Below, piece by piece: positions 17,943 to 27,352 of a DNA stretch of 64,000 nucleotides. The DNA is from JACDBE01 sp963714055 (GTDB lineage: Bacteria > Actinomycetota > Acidimicrobiia > Spongiisociales > UBA5794): the NCBI GenBank assembly GCA_963714055.1, contig OY970227.1, positions 2,976,001-3,040,000 of the forward strand, written 5' to 3'. Made by a program: the position numbers and the translations under genes. How positions within the stretch are numbered: the stretch's first letter is position 1; the number at the start of each line of letters is the position of its first letter. A model generated the notes under the pieces. It saw nothing but the letters and a program-made list of their open reading frames with translations. It was not told the DNA's origin and ran no database searches.

Positions 17943-18785
17943 ATGGCCAACGTGTTGCGCGCCGCCATCGTGCAGACCGCCTGGACCGGCGACGTCGACT
18001 CGATGATCGAGAAGCACGAGAAGTACGCCAGGGACGCCGCCAACCAGGGGGCCCGGGCGATGTGCTTCCAGGAGTTGTTCTACGGCCCGTACTTCTGCCA
18101 GGTGCAGGACGACGAGCACTTCTCGCTGGCCGAGCCGATCCCCGACGGTCCCACCACCCAGCGGATGATGGCGCTGGCGAAGGACACCGGGATGGTCCTG
18201 TTCGTCCCCATCTTCGAGAAGGAGGACGACGGCTTCTACTACAACACCGCCGCCGTCATCGATGCCGACGGCACGTACCTGGGCAAGTACCGCAAGACCC
18301 ACATCCCCCATGTCGGCGGGTTCTGGGAGAAGTACTACTTCCGGCCGGGGAACACCGGGTACCCGGTGTTCGACACCGCCGCCGGCAGGCTCGGGATCTA
18401 CATCTGCTACGACCGGCACTTCCCCGAGGGGTGGCGGGCGCTGGGCCTGGCCGGGGCCAAGGTGGTGTTCAACCCGTCGGCCACCAGTCGGGGCCTGTCG
18501 ATGTACCTGTGGAAGCTGGAGCAACCCGCATCGGCGGTGGCCAACGAGTACTTCATCGGGGCCATCAACCGGGTTGGCAAGGAGCCATACGGAGAGAACG
18601 ACTTCTACGGGTCGTCGTACTTCGTCGACCCCCGTGGCCAGTTCGTCGGTGAGCCCGCCTCGGACACCGAGGAGGAGCTGGTGGTGCGCGACCTCGACCT
18701 CGACATGATCGACACGGTGCGCAAGACCTGGGCGTTCTATCGCGACCGCCGGCCCGACGCCTACGGCCCGCTGGTGGCGCCGTGA
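17943..18785 (+). CDS. Beta-ureidopropionase / N-carbamoyl-amidase (nitrilase superfamily)
   Basis: Hydrolyses N-carbamoyl-beta-alanine (or the beta-aminoisobutyrate analogue) to the amino acid, CO2 and ammonia, the third step of reductive pyrimidine breakdown. It has 280 residues with the nitrilase triad Glu44 (CFQELFYG), Lys118 (KYRKTH) and Cys155 (YICYDRHFPEG). Start ATG 17943 follows GAGGAG. The close relative N-carbamoylputrescine amidase cannot be excluded from sequence alone, but dihydropyrimidinase and a beta-alanine-type transaminase in the same island favour the pyrimidine role. The end overlaps the next start (GTGA). Confidence 0.85.
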   Translation: MANVLRAAIVQTAWTGDVDSMIEKHEKYARDAANQGARAMCFQELFYGPYFCQVQDDEHFSLAEPIPDGPTTQRMMALAKDTGMVLFVPIFEKEDDGFYYNTAAVIDADGTYLGKYRKTHIPHVGGFWEKYYFRPGNTGYPVFDTAAGRLGIYICYDRHFPEGWRALGLAGAKVVFNPSATSRGLSMYLWKLEQPASAVANEYFIGAINRVGKEPYGENDFYGSSYFVDPRGQFVGEPASDTEEELVVRDLDLDMIDTVRKTWAFYRDRRPDAYGPLVAP

Positions 18786-20089
18786 CCTCAGCGAAGGGGA
18801 TCCACGCCGAGCTCCATGCCCGTCACCGCCAGGTGTTGCCGTCGTGGCTGGCGCTCTACTACGAGCAACCGATCGCCCTGGTCGACGGCGACGGCCGGCG
18901 GGTGGTGGACGCCGAGGGCAACGAGTACCTCGACTTCTTCGGCGGCATCCTCACCACCATGACCGGGTACAACGTGCCCGAGATCGTCGCCGCCGTCCAG
19001 GAGCAGGCGGGGAAGATGGTCCACACGTCGACGCTCTACCTCATCGAGCAGCAGGTGGAACTGGCCGAGAAGCTGATCGCCCTGTCGCCGATCCCCGACG
19101 CCAAGGTGTTCTTCACCAACTCGGGCACCGAGGCCAACGACACCGCGCTGATGCTGGCCACCCAGTACCGGCGCTCCAACCAGGTGCTGGCGTTGCGCAA
19201 CAGCTACCACGGCAAGTCGCATTCCGCCATCGCCGTCACCGGCAACCGGTCGTGGTCGGCCACCACGCTGAGCCCGTTCCAGGTGACGTACATCCACGGC
19301 GGGTACAAGTACCGCTCGCCGTTCGGGCACCTGTCGGACGACGACTTCACCGCCGCCTGCGTCGGTGACCTGCGCGACCTGCTCGCCATCGCCACCGCCG
19401 GTGACGTCGCCTGCATGATCGCCGAGCCCATCCAGGGTGTCGGCGGTTTCGTGGTGCCGCCCGACGGGTTCTTCGGCGCCATGAAGGAGGTGCTCGACGA
19501 GCACGGCATCCTGTTCATCGACGACGAGGTGCAGACAGGGTGGGGGCGCACCGGGGAGCACTTCTGGGGGATCGACGCCCACGGGGTGGTGCCCGACATG
19601 ATCACCTTCGCCAAGGGTCTCGGCAACGGCCTGTCGATGGGTGGGGTGATCGCCCGCGCCGAGATCATGGACTGCGTCAAGGCAAACCACATCTCCACGT
19701 TCGGAGGGAACCCGCTGTCGACGGCCGGGGCGCTGGCCAACCTCGACTACTTGATCACGCATGACCTGCAGGAGAACGCCCACAAGGTCGGTCAGCAGCT
19801 CCGCAACGACCTCGACCGGCTGGCAACCGAGGTGCCCGAGATCGGCGAGGTGAGGGGCAAGGGGCTGATGCTCGGGGTCGAGCTGGTCGAAGCCGGGTCG
19901 AAGACGCCCGACGCCGCCATGGCGACGAGGGTCCTCGAGGCGGCTCGGGACGAGGGGCTGCTCATCGGCAAGGGCGGGCTGTACGGCAACGTGCTGCGCA
20001 TCGCCCCGCCGCTGAGCCTCACCGCCGACGAGGCCACCGAGGGCTTCACCAAGCTCGAGACGGCGGTCAAGGCTGCACAGGAGACGTAG
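18782..20089 (+). CDS. Class III (omega) aminotransferase, probably beta-alanine/beta-aminoisobutyrate transaminase
   Basis: PLP enzyme of 435 residues related to AGXT2 and PydD-type transaminases. It would convert beta-alanine or beta-aminoisobutyrate to (methyl)malonate semialdehyde. Visible features are the PLP phosphate-binding NSGTEANDTA (113-122), SYHGKSHSA, the ring-stacking Asp in FIDDEVQTGWGRTG (245-257) and the Schiff-base Lys278 in TFAKGLGNG. The GTG start overlaps the beta-ureidopropionase stop, so the two are coupled. Exact amino donor inferred from context. Confidence 0.85.
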   Translation: MTSAKGIHAELHARHRQVLPSWLALYYEQPIALVDGDGRRVVDAEGNEYLDFFGGILTTMTGYNVPEIVAAVQEQAGKMVHTSTLYLIEQQVELAEKLIALSPIPDAKVFFTNSGTEANDTALMLATQYRRSNQVLALRNSYHGKSHSAIAVTGNRSWSATTLSPFQVTYIHGGYKYRSPFGHLSDDDFTAACVGDLRDLLAIATAGDVACMIAEPIQGVGGFVVPPDGFFGAMKEVLDEHGILFIDDEVQTGWGRTGEHFWGIDAHGVVPDMITFAKGLGNGLSMGGVIARAEIMDCVKANHISTFGGNPLSTAGALANLDYLITHDLQENAHKVGQQLRNDLDRLATEVPEIGEVRGKGLMLGVELVEAGSKTPDAAMATRVLEAARDEGLLIGKGGLYGNVLRIAPPLSLTADEATEGFTKLETAVKAAQET

Positions 20090-20205
20090 CGTCGTCGGCT
20101 GACGTCGGTCGTGCCGCCGACCGCCGCGAATCCGGGAACCAGCTTCCGTCGCGGTTGGTTGTTGGCCACGGTTGTCGAGCCGGCAGGCGAGGAAGGGAGT
20201 CCGCA

Positions 20206-20958
20206 ATGGTGATGAACGCGCGGATGCAGGAGCTGAACACCATGTCGCAGTGGGACTTCAGCGACCTGCGGGCGATGATCGTCAACTGCACGCTGAAGCC
20301 GTCGCCGGAGGTGTCCAACACCGCCGGGCTGCTCGAGATCCCCAAGGCGATCCTCGAGGGCAACGGGGTGGCCATTGACGAGGTGCGCGCCGTCGATCAC
20401 GAGCTGCCCCCCGGGGTCTACCCCGACATGCGGGAGCACGGGTGGGACCGCGACGACTGGCCCGGGCTGTTCAGCCGGGTGGTTGCGGCCGACATCGTGA
20501 TCGTCGGCACCCCCATCTGGCTGGGGGAGAAGTCGTCGGTCTGCACCAGGGTGATCGAGCGGCTCTACGGCAACTCGTCGATGCTCAACGAGCACGGCCA
20601 GTACGCCTACTACGGCAGGGTGGGCGGGTGCATCGTCACCGGCAACGAGGACGGCATCAAACACTGTGCGATGAACATCCTCTATTCGCTGCAGCACCTG
20701 GGCTTCGTGATCCCCCCGCAGGCCGACGCCGGCTGGATCGGGGAAGCGGGCCCCGGCCCGTCCTACCTCGACGAAGGCTCGGGTGGTCCGGAGAACGACT
20801 TCACCAACCGCAACGCCACCTTCATGACCTGGAACCTGCTGCACCTCGCCCGGATGCTCAAGGACGCCGGCGGGATGCCCGCCCACGGCAACCAGCGCGC
20901 CGGTTGGGACGCCGGGTTCCGCTACGACTCGCCAAACCCCGAGCACCGGATGACCTGA
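20206..20958 (+). CDS. NAD(P)H-dependent FMN reductase/flavodoxin-fold protein
   Basis: A 250-residue flavodoxin-fold protein: LRAMIVNCTLKPSPEVSNTA at the flavin phosphate loop, ADIVIVGTPIWLGEKSSVCT at the isoalloxazine-contact region, then CIVTGNEDGIKHCAMNIL. It belongs to the NADPH-dependent FMN reductase family (PF03358-like). It follows the transaminase by 116 bases in the same direction. Reduced flavin or quinone metabolism linked to the LLM oxidoreductase of the island is possible but unproven. ATG 20206 follows GGAAGGGAG. Confidence 0.75.
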   Translation: MVMNARMQELNTMSQWDFSDLRAMIVNCTLKPSPEVSNTAGLLEIPKAILEGNGVAIDEVRAVDHELPPGVYPDMREHGWDRDDWPGLFSRVVAADIVIVGTPIWLGEKSSVCTRVIERLYGNSSMLNEHGQYAYYGRVGGCIVTGNEDGIKHCAMNILYSLQHLGFVIPPQADAGWIGEAGPGPSYLDEGSGGPENDFTNRNATFMTWNLLHLARMLKDAGGMPAHGNQRAGWDAGFRYDSPNPEHRMT

Positions 20959-20970
20959 CGCCGGAACCGG

Positions 20971-22272
20971 TCACGCCACCGGGTCGTCGTCGTCGTCCTG
21001 GAAGAACACCCGGCGGGCCTTGCCGATCTCGGGCCGGGGAATGGTGCCCGGGTCCCGGACGTCCACCGCCACCCTGATCCGCACCCGGTCGTGCAGCCGG
21101 GCGGCGAGGCGGTCCCGGACCTCGTCCTCGCGGCCGGCGAGGCCCGTGTCGGCCATCTCGACGCGGGCGATCAGCTCGGGCAGGGTGCGACGGCGGTCGA
21201 CGATGATGGCATAGGTGCCGGACACCGAGTCATCGTCGAGCAGCACCTCCTCGATCTCCCTCGGGTAGACGTTGATGCCGCGGATGATGAGCATGTCGTC
21301 GGAACGTCCCTCGATCCGGGCGATCCGCCGCGAGGTGCGACCGCACGGGCAGTCGCCGGGCAGGAAGCGGGTGATGTCGCCGGTGCGGTAGCGGATCACC
21401 GGCTGCGCTTCCTTGGTGAGCGTTGTGACGACCAGCTCCCCCCGATCGCCCTCGGGCACCGGGTCGTCGGATCCCGGGTCGACGATCTCCGGGAAGAAGT
21501 GGTCCTCGAACACGTGCATCCCGCCCTTGTTCTCCCGGCACTCGGCGGCAACGCCGGGGCCGATCACCTCGGACAGCCCGTAGATGTCGCAGGCGTCGTA
21601 GCCACCGCCCCAGGCGGCCTCGAGCTTCTGGCGAAAGCCCTCGGACCAGGGCTCGGCGCCGTGGATGCCCCAGCGCAGCCGGATGTCGTCCGACCGGCCC
21701 TCGGCGGCGGCCCGCTCCGCCAGCAACATGGCGAACGAAGGGGTGCAGGCGAGTCCGGTGGCGCCCAGGTCGGCGAGCAGGGAGATCTGGAGGGGCGGGT
21801 TGCCGCCCGACGCCGGCACGGTGGTCGCCCCCAACGCCTCGGCGCCGTAGTGGAGGCCGAGGCCACCGGTGAAGAGCCCGTACCCGTACGCAACGTGGAC
21901 AACGTCGTGGGGCGTGCCCCCGGCGCAGCCCAGGGACCGGGCGTTCACCTCGGCGAACAGGGCCACATCGGCCCGGGTGTAGGCGATCACGGTGGGCTTC
22001 CCCGACGTCCCCGACGAGGCGTGGACCCGTACGACGTCGTCGAGCGCCGTCGCCAGCATCCCGAGCGGATAGGCGTCGCGGAACTCCGCCTTGCGGGTGA
22101 ACGGGAGCCCTTCCAAGTCACCGAGCCCCGCGCTGGGCGGGACACCGCCCAGCTTGGCCGCCCACCATTCCCCGGACGCCCCCTTCAGCCGGCCGACCAG
22201 CGCTTCGAACCGCTCCGACTGGAGGCGGCGCAGCGCCTCGGGCGACATGGTCTCGACCGCGGGTAGGTACAT
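20971..22272 (-). CDS. Phenylacetate-CoA ligase family (PaaK-like) adenylate-forming enzyme
   Basis: Aryl/acyl-CoA ligase of 433 residues. It shows the AMP-binding loop HASSGTSGKPTVIAYTRAD, DIYGLSEVIGPGVAAEC (A5), VTTLTKEAQPVIRYRTGD (A7), and the PaaK-type C-terminal RSDDMLIIRGINVYPREIEE. It activates an aromatic or other carboxylate as the acyl-CoA; substrate unclear. It is transcribed against the pyrimidine genes and interrupts the island, and no other phenylacetate-pathway gene is in the window. The C-terminus is a run of Asp. Confidence 0.85.
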   Translation of the reverse strand: MYLPAVETMSPEALRRLQSERFEALVGRLKGASGEWWAAKLGGVPPSAGLGDLEGLPFTRKAEFRDAYPLGMLATALDDVVRVHASSGTSGKPTVIAYTRADVALFAEVNARSLGCAGGTPHDVVHVAYGYGLFTGGLGLHYGAEALGATTVPASGGNPPLQISLLADLGATGLACTPSFAMLLAERAAAEGRSDDIRLRWGIHGAEPWSEGFRQKLEAAWGGGYDACDIYGLSEVIGPGVAAECRENKGGMHVFEDHFFPEIVDPGSDDPVPEGDRGELVVTTLTKEAQPVIRYRTGDITRFLPGDCPCGRTSRRIARIEGRSDDMLIIRGINVYPREIEEVLLDDDSVSGTYAIIVDRRRTLPELIARVEMADTGLAGREDEVRDRLAARLHDRVRIRVAVDVRDPGTIPRPEIGKARRVFFQDDDDDPVA

Positions 22273-22346
22273 GGTGTCCTCCAGCGGTCGTGCAGCCTAT
22301 CGGTGGGACGCTACCTCCGCGAGGGCTACCCCGGTAACGTCTGGCG

Positions 22347-23267
22347 GTGGCCAGGGGAGTCTCGATCGTCGTCCTGTGTCTCCTCGTCGCCTGTTCCGCC
22401 GCCGGCGACTCGGACGGCAGAGCATCCACGGCCACACCAGCCGCTGCCCGCTCGACATCGCAGGCTCCACTCGATGACTTCGTCGTCGGTGGCGATCGCC
22501 CGGTGACCGTCGACGTGCCGGCGAGCTACGACGGCGCCGCACCGGCGCCCGTGCTGATCGTTCTCCATGGGTACGGCTCGGCCGGCTCGGAGGCAAGGGC
22601 CTACCTGATGCTCGACGATTTCGCCGAGGTCAACGGGATGCTCACCGCATATCCCGAGGGGACCCCTGACTCGGGCGGTCTCCAGTATTGGAATGCGACC
22701 GAGGACGACACGGCGACGTCGGGAGTCGACGACACCGCCTATCTGTCCGGCCTGGTGACGGAGATCGCCGAGGTCGCCAGCATCGACCCGGGGCGCGTCT
22801 ATCTGATGGGTCACTCGAACGGTGGCGTCATGGCCTACCGGATGGCGTGTGACCACCCCGACGTCTTCGCGGCCGTGGTCAGCCTGGCAGGGACGATCCT
22901 CCAGACTCCGGCCGAGTGCACGCCCTCTCGCCCGATCACAGTGCTCGAGATCCATGGCGACGCCGACGATGTCGTCCGCTACGAAGGAGGGTCGCTGGGC
23001 ACCGTCAACCACCCGTCGGTCGAGGAGGCTGCCCGCCGGTGGCTCGTCGACAACGGATGCGAGCCGGACATGCTCGACGCGGCCGAGCCGCTCGATCTCG
23101 ACCGGGTGCTCCCCGGTCCCGAGACGGTGGTGCAGGCATCGACCGGTTGCGACCAGGGCGGGCACGTCGAGGTGTGGACCATTGTCGGCGGGGGCCACAT
23201 CCCCGACCTGTCGCCGTCGTTCCCCGAGGAGGTGATCGGTTTCCTCCTCGCCCACTCGCGGCCGTGA
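22347..23267 (+). CDS. Secreted PHB-depolymerase/LpqC-type esterase lipoprotein
   Basis: An alpha/beta hydrolase of 306 residues with lipobox LLVAC (Cys16) and a low-complexity linker, so it is anchored outside the membrane. It has the oxyanion region LIVLHGYGSAGSE, nucleophile Ser in YLMGHSNGGVMAY, acid region LEIHGDADDVV and the His in VGGGHIPD. This matches the polyhydroxybutyrate depolymerase/feruloyl esterase-like LpqC family. The start is GTG 22347. Substrate not determinable. It lies between the PaaK-like gene and the dihydropyrimidinase. Confidence 0.82.
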   Translation: MARGVSIVVLCLLVACSAAGDSDGRASTATPAAARSTSQAPLDDFVVGGDRPVTVDVPASYDGAAPAPVLIVLHGYGSAGSEARAYLMLDDFAEVNGMLTAYPEGTPDSGGLQYWNATEDDTATSGVDDTAYLSGLVTEIAEVASIDPGRVYLMGHSNGGVMAYRMACDHPDVFAAVVSLAGTILQTPAECTPSRPITVLEIHGDADDVVRYEGGSLGTVNHPSVEEAARRWLVDNGCEPDMLDAAEPLDLDRVLPGPETVVQASTGCDQGGHVEVWTIVGGGHIPDLSPSFPEEVIGFLLAHSRP

Positions 23268-23327
23268 GCCCGAAGGTCGACGTGGCGCGGTCGGTACACT
23301 CGGGAACAGGTCGCACCGGGAGGGTCG

Positions 23328-24746
23328 ATGAAGCTGATCAAGGGCGGCACCGTCGTAACCGCCACCGAGACCATGCAGGCGGACGTGCTCGTCGACGGGG
23401 AGAAGGTGGTCGCCATCGCCTCACCCGAGCACCACCAGTGGGGGGAGTCCGCCGAGGTGGTCGACGCCTCCGGCAAGCTGGTGATGCCGGGCGGGGTCGA
23501 CGTCCACACCCACATGGAGCTGCCGTTCGGGGGCACCTACGCCTCGGACACGTTCGAGACCGGCACCCGGGCGGCGGCCTGGGGAGGCACCACCACCATC
23601 ATCGACTTCGCCGTGCAGACCTACGGCCAGGAGGTCATGCCCGGGTTCGAGGCGTGGATGGGCAAGGCGGAGGGCAACTGCGCCATCGACTACGGGTTCC
23701 ACATGATCATCGGCGACGTCACCGAGGCGAGCCTCAAGGAGATGGACGCCCTCATCGGGGAGGGGGTCACCAGCTTCAAGCTGTTCATGGCCTATCCGGG
23801 CGTCTTCTACTCCGACGACGGGCAGATCTTCCGGGCGATGCAGAAGGCGGCCGACATCGGCGCCACGGTGATGATGCACGCCGAGAACGGGATGGTCATC
23901 GACGTCCTGCGCGAGCAGGCGCTGCAAAGGGGCGAGACCGATCCCCGGTTCCACGGCCTCACCCGTCCGGCGATCACCGAGGGCGAGGCGACCCACCGCG
24001 CCATCGCCATCGCCGAGCTGGCCGGCTGCCCGGTGTACATCGTCCACATGGCGGCCAAGGAGGCGCTGGCGGCGGTAGCCGAGGCCCGTGACCGTGGGGT
24101 CAACGCCTTCGCCGAGACCTGTCCCCAGTACCTGTACTTCTCACTCGAGGAGCACCTGTCGCTCCCCGGGTTCGAGGGAGCCAAGTACGTGTGCTCGACG
24201 CCGGTCCGCAGCCGGGCCGAGGGCCACCAGGACGCCCTGTGGCGCGGCTTGGCCACCAACGACCTCCAGGTCGTGTCGACCGACCACTGCCCCTTCTGCT
24301 TCAACGACCACCCCACGCTGGGCACCCAGAAGCAACTCGGGTTGGGCGACTTCACCAAGATCCCCAACGGGCTGCCCGCGGTGGAGAACCGCTTCGAGCT
24401 GATCTACCACGGAGCGGTTGGTCTGGGCCACCTGAGCCTCAACCGGTTCGTCGAGGTCGTCGCCACCACCCCGGCGAAGATGTTCGGTCTCTACCCGCAG
24501 AAGGGGACCATCGCCGTCGGCTCCGACGCCGACATCGTGGTCTTCGACCCGGGCACGCCGCATCTCATCTCGGCGGACACCCACCACATGAACGTCGACT
24601 ACTCCTGCTGGGAGGGCTACGAGCTGGCGGGGAGCGTCGAGACCGTGCTGGCCCGAGGCGCCGTCATCGTGGCCGGCGGCGAGTACCTGGGATCGAAGGG
24701 TGACGGCAGGTACCTGCGGCGGGGCGAGAACCAGTACCTGATCTGA
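23328..24746 (+). CDS. Dihydropyrimidinase (D-hydantoinase family)
   Basis: Opens the ring of dihydrouracil or dihydrothymine to the N-carbamoyl amino acid, the step before beta-ureidopropionase. 472 residues, the usual length. The binuclear metal site is complete: His60 and His62 (DVHTHMEL), carboxylated Lys151 (SFKLFMAYP), His184 (MMHAENG), His240 (YIVHMAAKEA) and Asp319 (VSTDHCPF). It begins a second co-directional block with mmsA and an LLM oxidoreductase. No dihydropyrimidine dehydrogenase is seen in the window. Confidence 0.9.
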   Translation: MKLIKGGTVVTATETMQADVLVDGEKVVAIASPEHHQWGESAEVVDASGKLVMPGGVDVHTHMELPFGGTYASDTFETGTRAAAWGGTTTIIDFAVQTYGQEVMPGFEAWMGKAEGNCAIDYGFHMIIGDVTEASLKEMDALIGEGVTSFKLFMAYPGVFYSDDGQIFRAMQKAADIGATVMMHAENGMVIDVLREQALQRGETDPRFHGLTRPAITEGEATHRAIAIAELAGCPVYIVHMAAKEALAAVAEARDRGVNAFAETCPQYLYFSLEEHLSLPGFEGAKYVCSTPVRSRAEGHQDALWRGLATNDLQVVSTDHCPFCFNDHPTLGTQKQLGLGDFTKIPNGLPAVENRFELIYHGAVGLGHLSLNRFVEVVATTPAKMFGLYPQKGTIAVGSDADIVVFDPGTPHLISADTHHMNVDYSCWEGYELAGSVETVLARGAVIVAGGEYLGSKGDGRYLRRGENQYLI

Positions 24747-24792
24747 TTCGCCGGCGCCGCCGGGCGAGCCGCATCGCACGAGAGAGGTCGAG

Positions 24793-26280
24793 ATGAGACG
24801 CATCAACCACTGGATCGACGGGAAGGAGTACGCCCCCGAGCCGGAGCGGGTCGGCGTGGTGTGGGACCCGTCGACCGGCGAGCAGCAGGCCGAGGTGGCG
24901 TTGGGCGGGCCGGACGTCGTCGATGCCGCGGTGGCCTCGGCCAAGCACGCACTGGGCACCTGGTGGAACATGTCACTGGCCCGGCGGGCGTCGATCATGT
25001 TTCGCTTCCGTGACCTGGTCGAGGGGCACGCCGACGACCTCGCCCGGCTGCTCACCTCCGAGCACGGCAAGGTGCTCTCCGACGCCCGCGGTGAGGTGCA
25101 GCGCGGTCTCGAAGTGATCGAATTCGCCTGCGGCATCCCACAGCTGCTCAAGGGCGACTTCTCGGAGAACGTGTCCACCGGGGTCGACAGCTACTCGATC
25201 CGCCAGCCGCTCGGCGTCGTCGCCGGGATCACCCCGTTCAACTTCCCCGCCATGGTTCCCATGTGGATGTACCCGGTGGCCATCGCCTGTGGGAACACCT
25301 TCGTGCTCAAGCCGTCCGAGAAGGACCCGAGCGCCCCTCTGCTCGCCGCCGAGCTGTTCGCCGAGGCCGGGCTCCCCGAGGGCGTGCTCAACGTGGTCAA
25401 CGGTGACAAGCCCGCCGTCGACCGGATCCTCGAGCACCCCGACATCGCCGCCGTCTCGTTCGTCGGCTCGACCCCGATCGCCCGCTACATCTATGAGACG
25501 GCGGCGGCGAACGGCAAGCGGGTCCAGGCGCTGGGCGGAGCCAAGAACCACATGGTGGTGCTCCCCGACGCCGACATGGACCTCGCCGCCGACGCCGTGG
25601 TCGGAGCCGCCTGCGGGTCGGCGGGGGAGCGGTGCATGGCGATCTCGGTGTTGGTTGCCGTGGGGTCCGCCGGCGACGAGCTCCTCCCCAAGGTGGAGGA
25701 GCGGCTCCACGCCATCCGCACCGCACCCGGGCTCGAGCCCGGCGCCGAGATGGGCCCGCTGGTGACGCCCGAACACCGGGACAGAGTCGTCGGGTACATC
25801 GAGACAGGGGTCGACGAGGGGGCGACGCTGGTGGCCGACGGCCGCAAGCTCACCGCCGAGCAGGACGGCTTCTTCGTCGGCCCGACCCTCTTCGACGACG
25901 TCACCCCGGACATGGCCATCTACCGCGACGAGATCTTCGGGCCGGTGCTCTCCACGGTGCGGGTCGACAGCTACGAGGCGGCGATGGAGCTGATCAACGC
26001 CAACCCGTATGCCAACGGGGTGGCGATCTTCACCAACGACGGTGGTGCCGCCCGGCGGTTCCAGAACGAGGTGCCGGTCGGGATGGTGGGGATCAATGTC
26101 CCCATCCCGGTGCCGGTGGCGTACTACTCGTTCGGGGGGTGGAAGTCCTCGCTGTTCGGCGACAGCCACATCTACGGCACCGAGGGGGTCCACTTCTACA
26201 CGAGAGGCAAGGTGGTCACCAGCCGCTGGCCCGACCCCAGCCACCGCGGGGTCAACCTCGGCTTCCCCCAGAACGTATGA
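24793..26280 (+). CDS. mmsA: CoA-acylating (methyl)malonate-semialdehyde dehydrogenase
   Basis: ALDH-superfamily enzyme of 495 residues that turns malonate or methylmalonate semialdehyde into acetyl- or propionyl-CoA with NAD and CoA. Visible are the cofactor-region TPFNFPAMVPMWMYPVAIA, VSFVGSTPIARYIYE, and the catalytic Cys281 in GSAGERCMAISV, the MMSDH-specific context lacking the general-base Glu of ordinary ALDHs. It completes the path from beta-alanine made by the upstream enzymes. The stop overlaps the next start (ATGA). Confidence 0.9.
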   Translation: MRRINHWIDGKEYAPEPERVGVVWDPSTGEQQAEVALGGPDVVDAAVASAKHALGTWWNMSLARRASIMFRFRDLVEGHADDLARLLTSEHGKVLSDARGEVQRGLEVIEFACGIPQLLKGDFSENVSTGVDSYSIRQPLGVVAGITPFNFPAMVPMWMYPVAIACGNTFVLKPSEKDPSAPLLAAELFAEAGLPEGVLNVVNGDKPAVDRILEHPDIAAVSFVGSTPIARYIYETAAANGKRVQALGGAKNHMVVLPDADMDLAADAVVGAACGSAGERCMAISVLVAVGSAGDELLPKVEERLHAIRTAPGLEPGAEMGPLVTPEHRDRVVGYIETGVDEGATLVADGRKLTAEQDGFFVGPTLFDDVTPDMAIYRDEIFGPVLSTVRVDSYEAAMELINANPYANGVAIFTNDGGAARRFQNEVPVGMVGINVPIPVPVAYYSFGGWKSSLFGDSHIYGTEGVHFYTRGKVVTSRWPDPSHRGVNLGFPQNV

Positions 26281-27302
26281 GCGCCAACGGGGATCTCAGC
26301 TTCGGGGTCGTGCTGCAGACCGACCCGCCGGTGTCGCGGGTGCTCGAGCTCGCTCGGCGAGCCGAGACGAACGGCTTCACCCACGGATGGACCTTCGACA
26401 GCCACGTGCTCTGGCAGGAGGCGTTCGTCGTCTACACGCTGATGCTGGCGGAGACGGAGCGGATGATCGTCGGCCCCATGGTGTCGAACCCGGGCACCCG
26501 CGACTGGACGGTGCTCGCCTCCATGTTCGCCACGCTCGACCAGCACTTCGGGCCGCGCACCATCCTGGGGATGGGCCGGGGGGATTCGGCGCTGCGGGTC
26601 ATCGGGCGGAGCCCGAAGACGCTGGCCGAGACCGAGGACTCGATCCGGGTGATCAAGGGCCTGGTGGCCGGCGAGGAGGTCGACTACAAGGACACCCCGG
26701 TGCGGTTCCCCTGGGTCGCCGACGGTCGGGACCTCCCGGTGTGGGTGGCCGCCTACGGGCCGCGGATGCTGGACATGACCGGGCGCGTCGCCGACGGGTT
26801 CATCCTGCAGCTCGCCGACCCGCAGATCCTGGCCTGGACCGTGGAGACGGTGAAGGCGGCGGCATCGGACGCCGGCCGCAACCCCGACTCTCTGACCATC
26901 GCCGTCGTCGCCCCGGCGTACGTCGGCGACGACCTGCCCCATCAGCGCGAGCAGCTCCGCTGGTTCGGGGGCATGGTGGCCAACCACGTCGTCGACCTGG
27001 TCGAGCGGTACGGTGAGGACGAGTCGAAGGTGCCCAAGGCGCTGTCGGAGTACATCGAGGCGCGCCAGGCCTATGACTACAAGCACCACGGCAAGGCGAT
27101 GAACCCGACCACCGAGTTCGTCTCGGACGAGATCGTCGACCGCTTCTGCATCCTGGGCCCGGCCGAGAACCACGTCGCCAAGCTCGAGGAGCTGCGCGCC
27201 CTCGGGGTGAGCCACTTCGGGCTCTACCTGATGCACGACGACCAGGAGGGCACCCTCGACGCCTACGGGACGTCTGTGATCCCGGCCTTCGCCCGCCGCT
27301 GA
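26277..27302 (+). CDS. LLM-class (F420-type) oxidoreductase of the dihydropyrimidinase-associated group
   Basis: Luciferase-like TIM-barrel oxidoreductase, 341 residues. Signatures are SFGVVLQTDPPVSRVLELAR at the N-terminus, GPMVSNPGTRDWTVLASMFA, ILGMGRGDSALRVIGRSPK and VWVAAYGPRMLDMTGRVADG. Members of this group are repeatedly found next to dihydropyrimidinase genes and are predicted to use F420. The ATG overlaps the mmsA stop, tying it tightly to the pathway. Reduction or oxidation of a pyrimidine-ring intermediate is a reasonable guess, not shown by the sequence. Confidence 0.82.
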   Translation: MSANGDLSFGVVLQTDPPVSRVLELARRAETNGFTHGWTFDSHVLWQEAFVVYTLMLAETERMIVGPMVSNPGTRDWTVLASMFATLDQHFGPRTILGMGRGDSALRVIGRSPKTLAETEDSIRVIKGLVAGEEVDYKDTPVRFPWVADGRDLPVWVAAYGPRMLDMTGRVADGFILQLADPQILAWTVETVKAAASDAGRNPDSLTIAVVAPAYVGDDLPHQREQLRWFGGMVANHVVDLVERYGEDESKVPKALSEYIEARQAYDYKHHGKAMNPTTEFVSDEIVDRFCILGPAENHVAKLEELRALGVSHFGLYLMHDDQEGTLDAYGTSVIPAFARR

Positions 27303-27352
27303 GCGTCGCAGAGGGCTGGAATCGGTCGCCGGACTCCGGCATCTTGGGAGCG

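Noticed and set aside
20971..22266. Long rightward frame opposite the PaaK-like gene
   Set aside because: The reverse strand contains all adenylate-forming-enzyme motifs; the forward frame has none.
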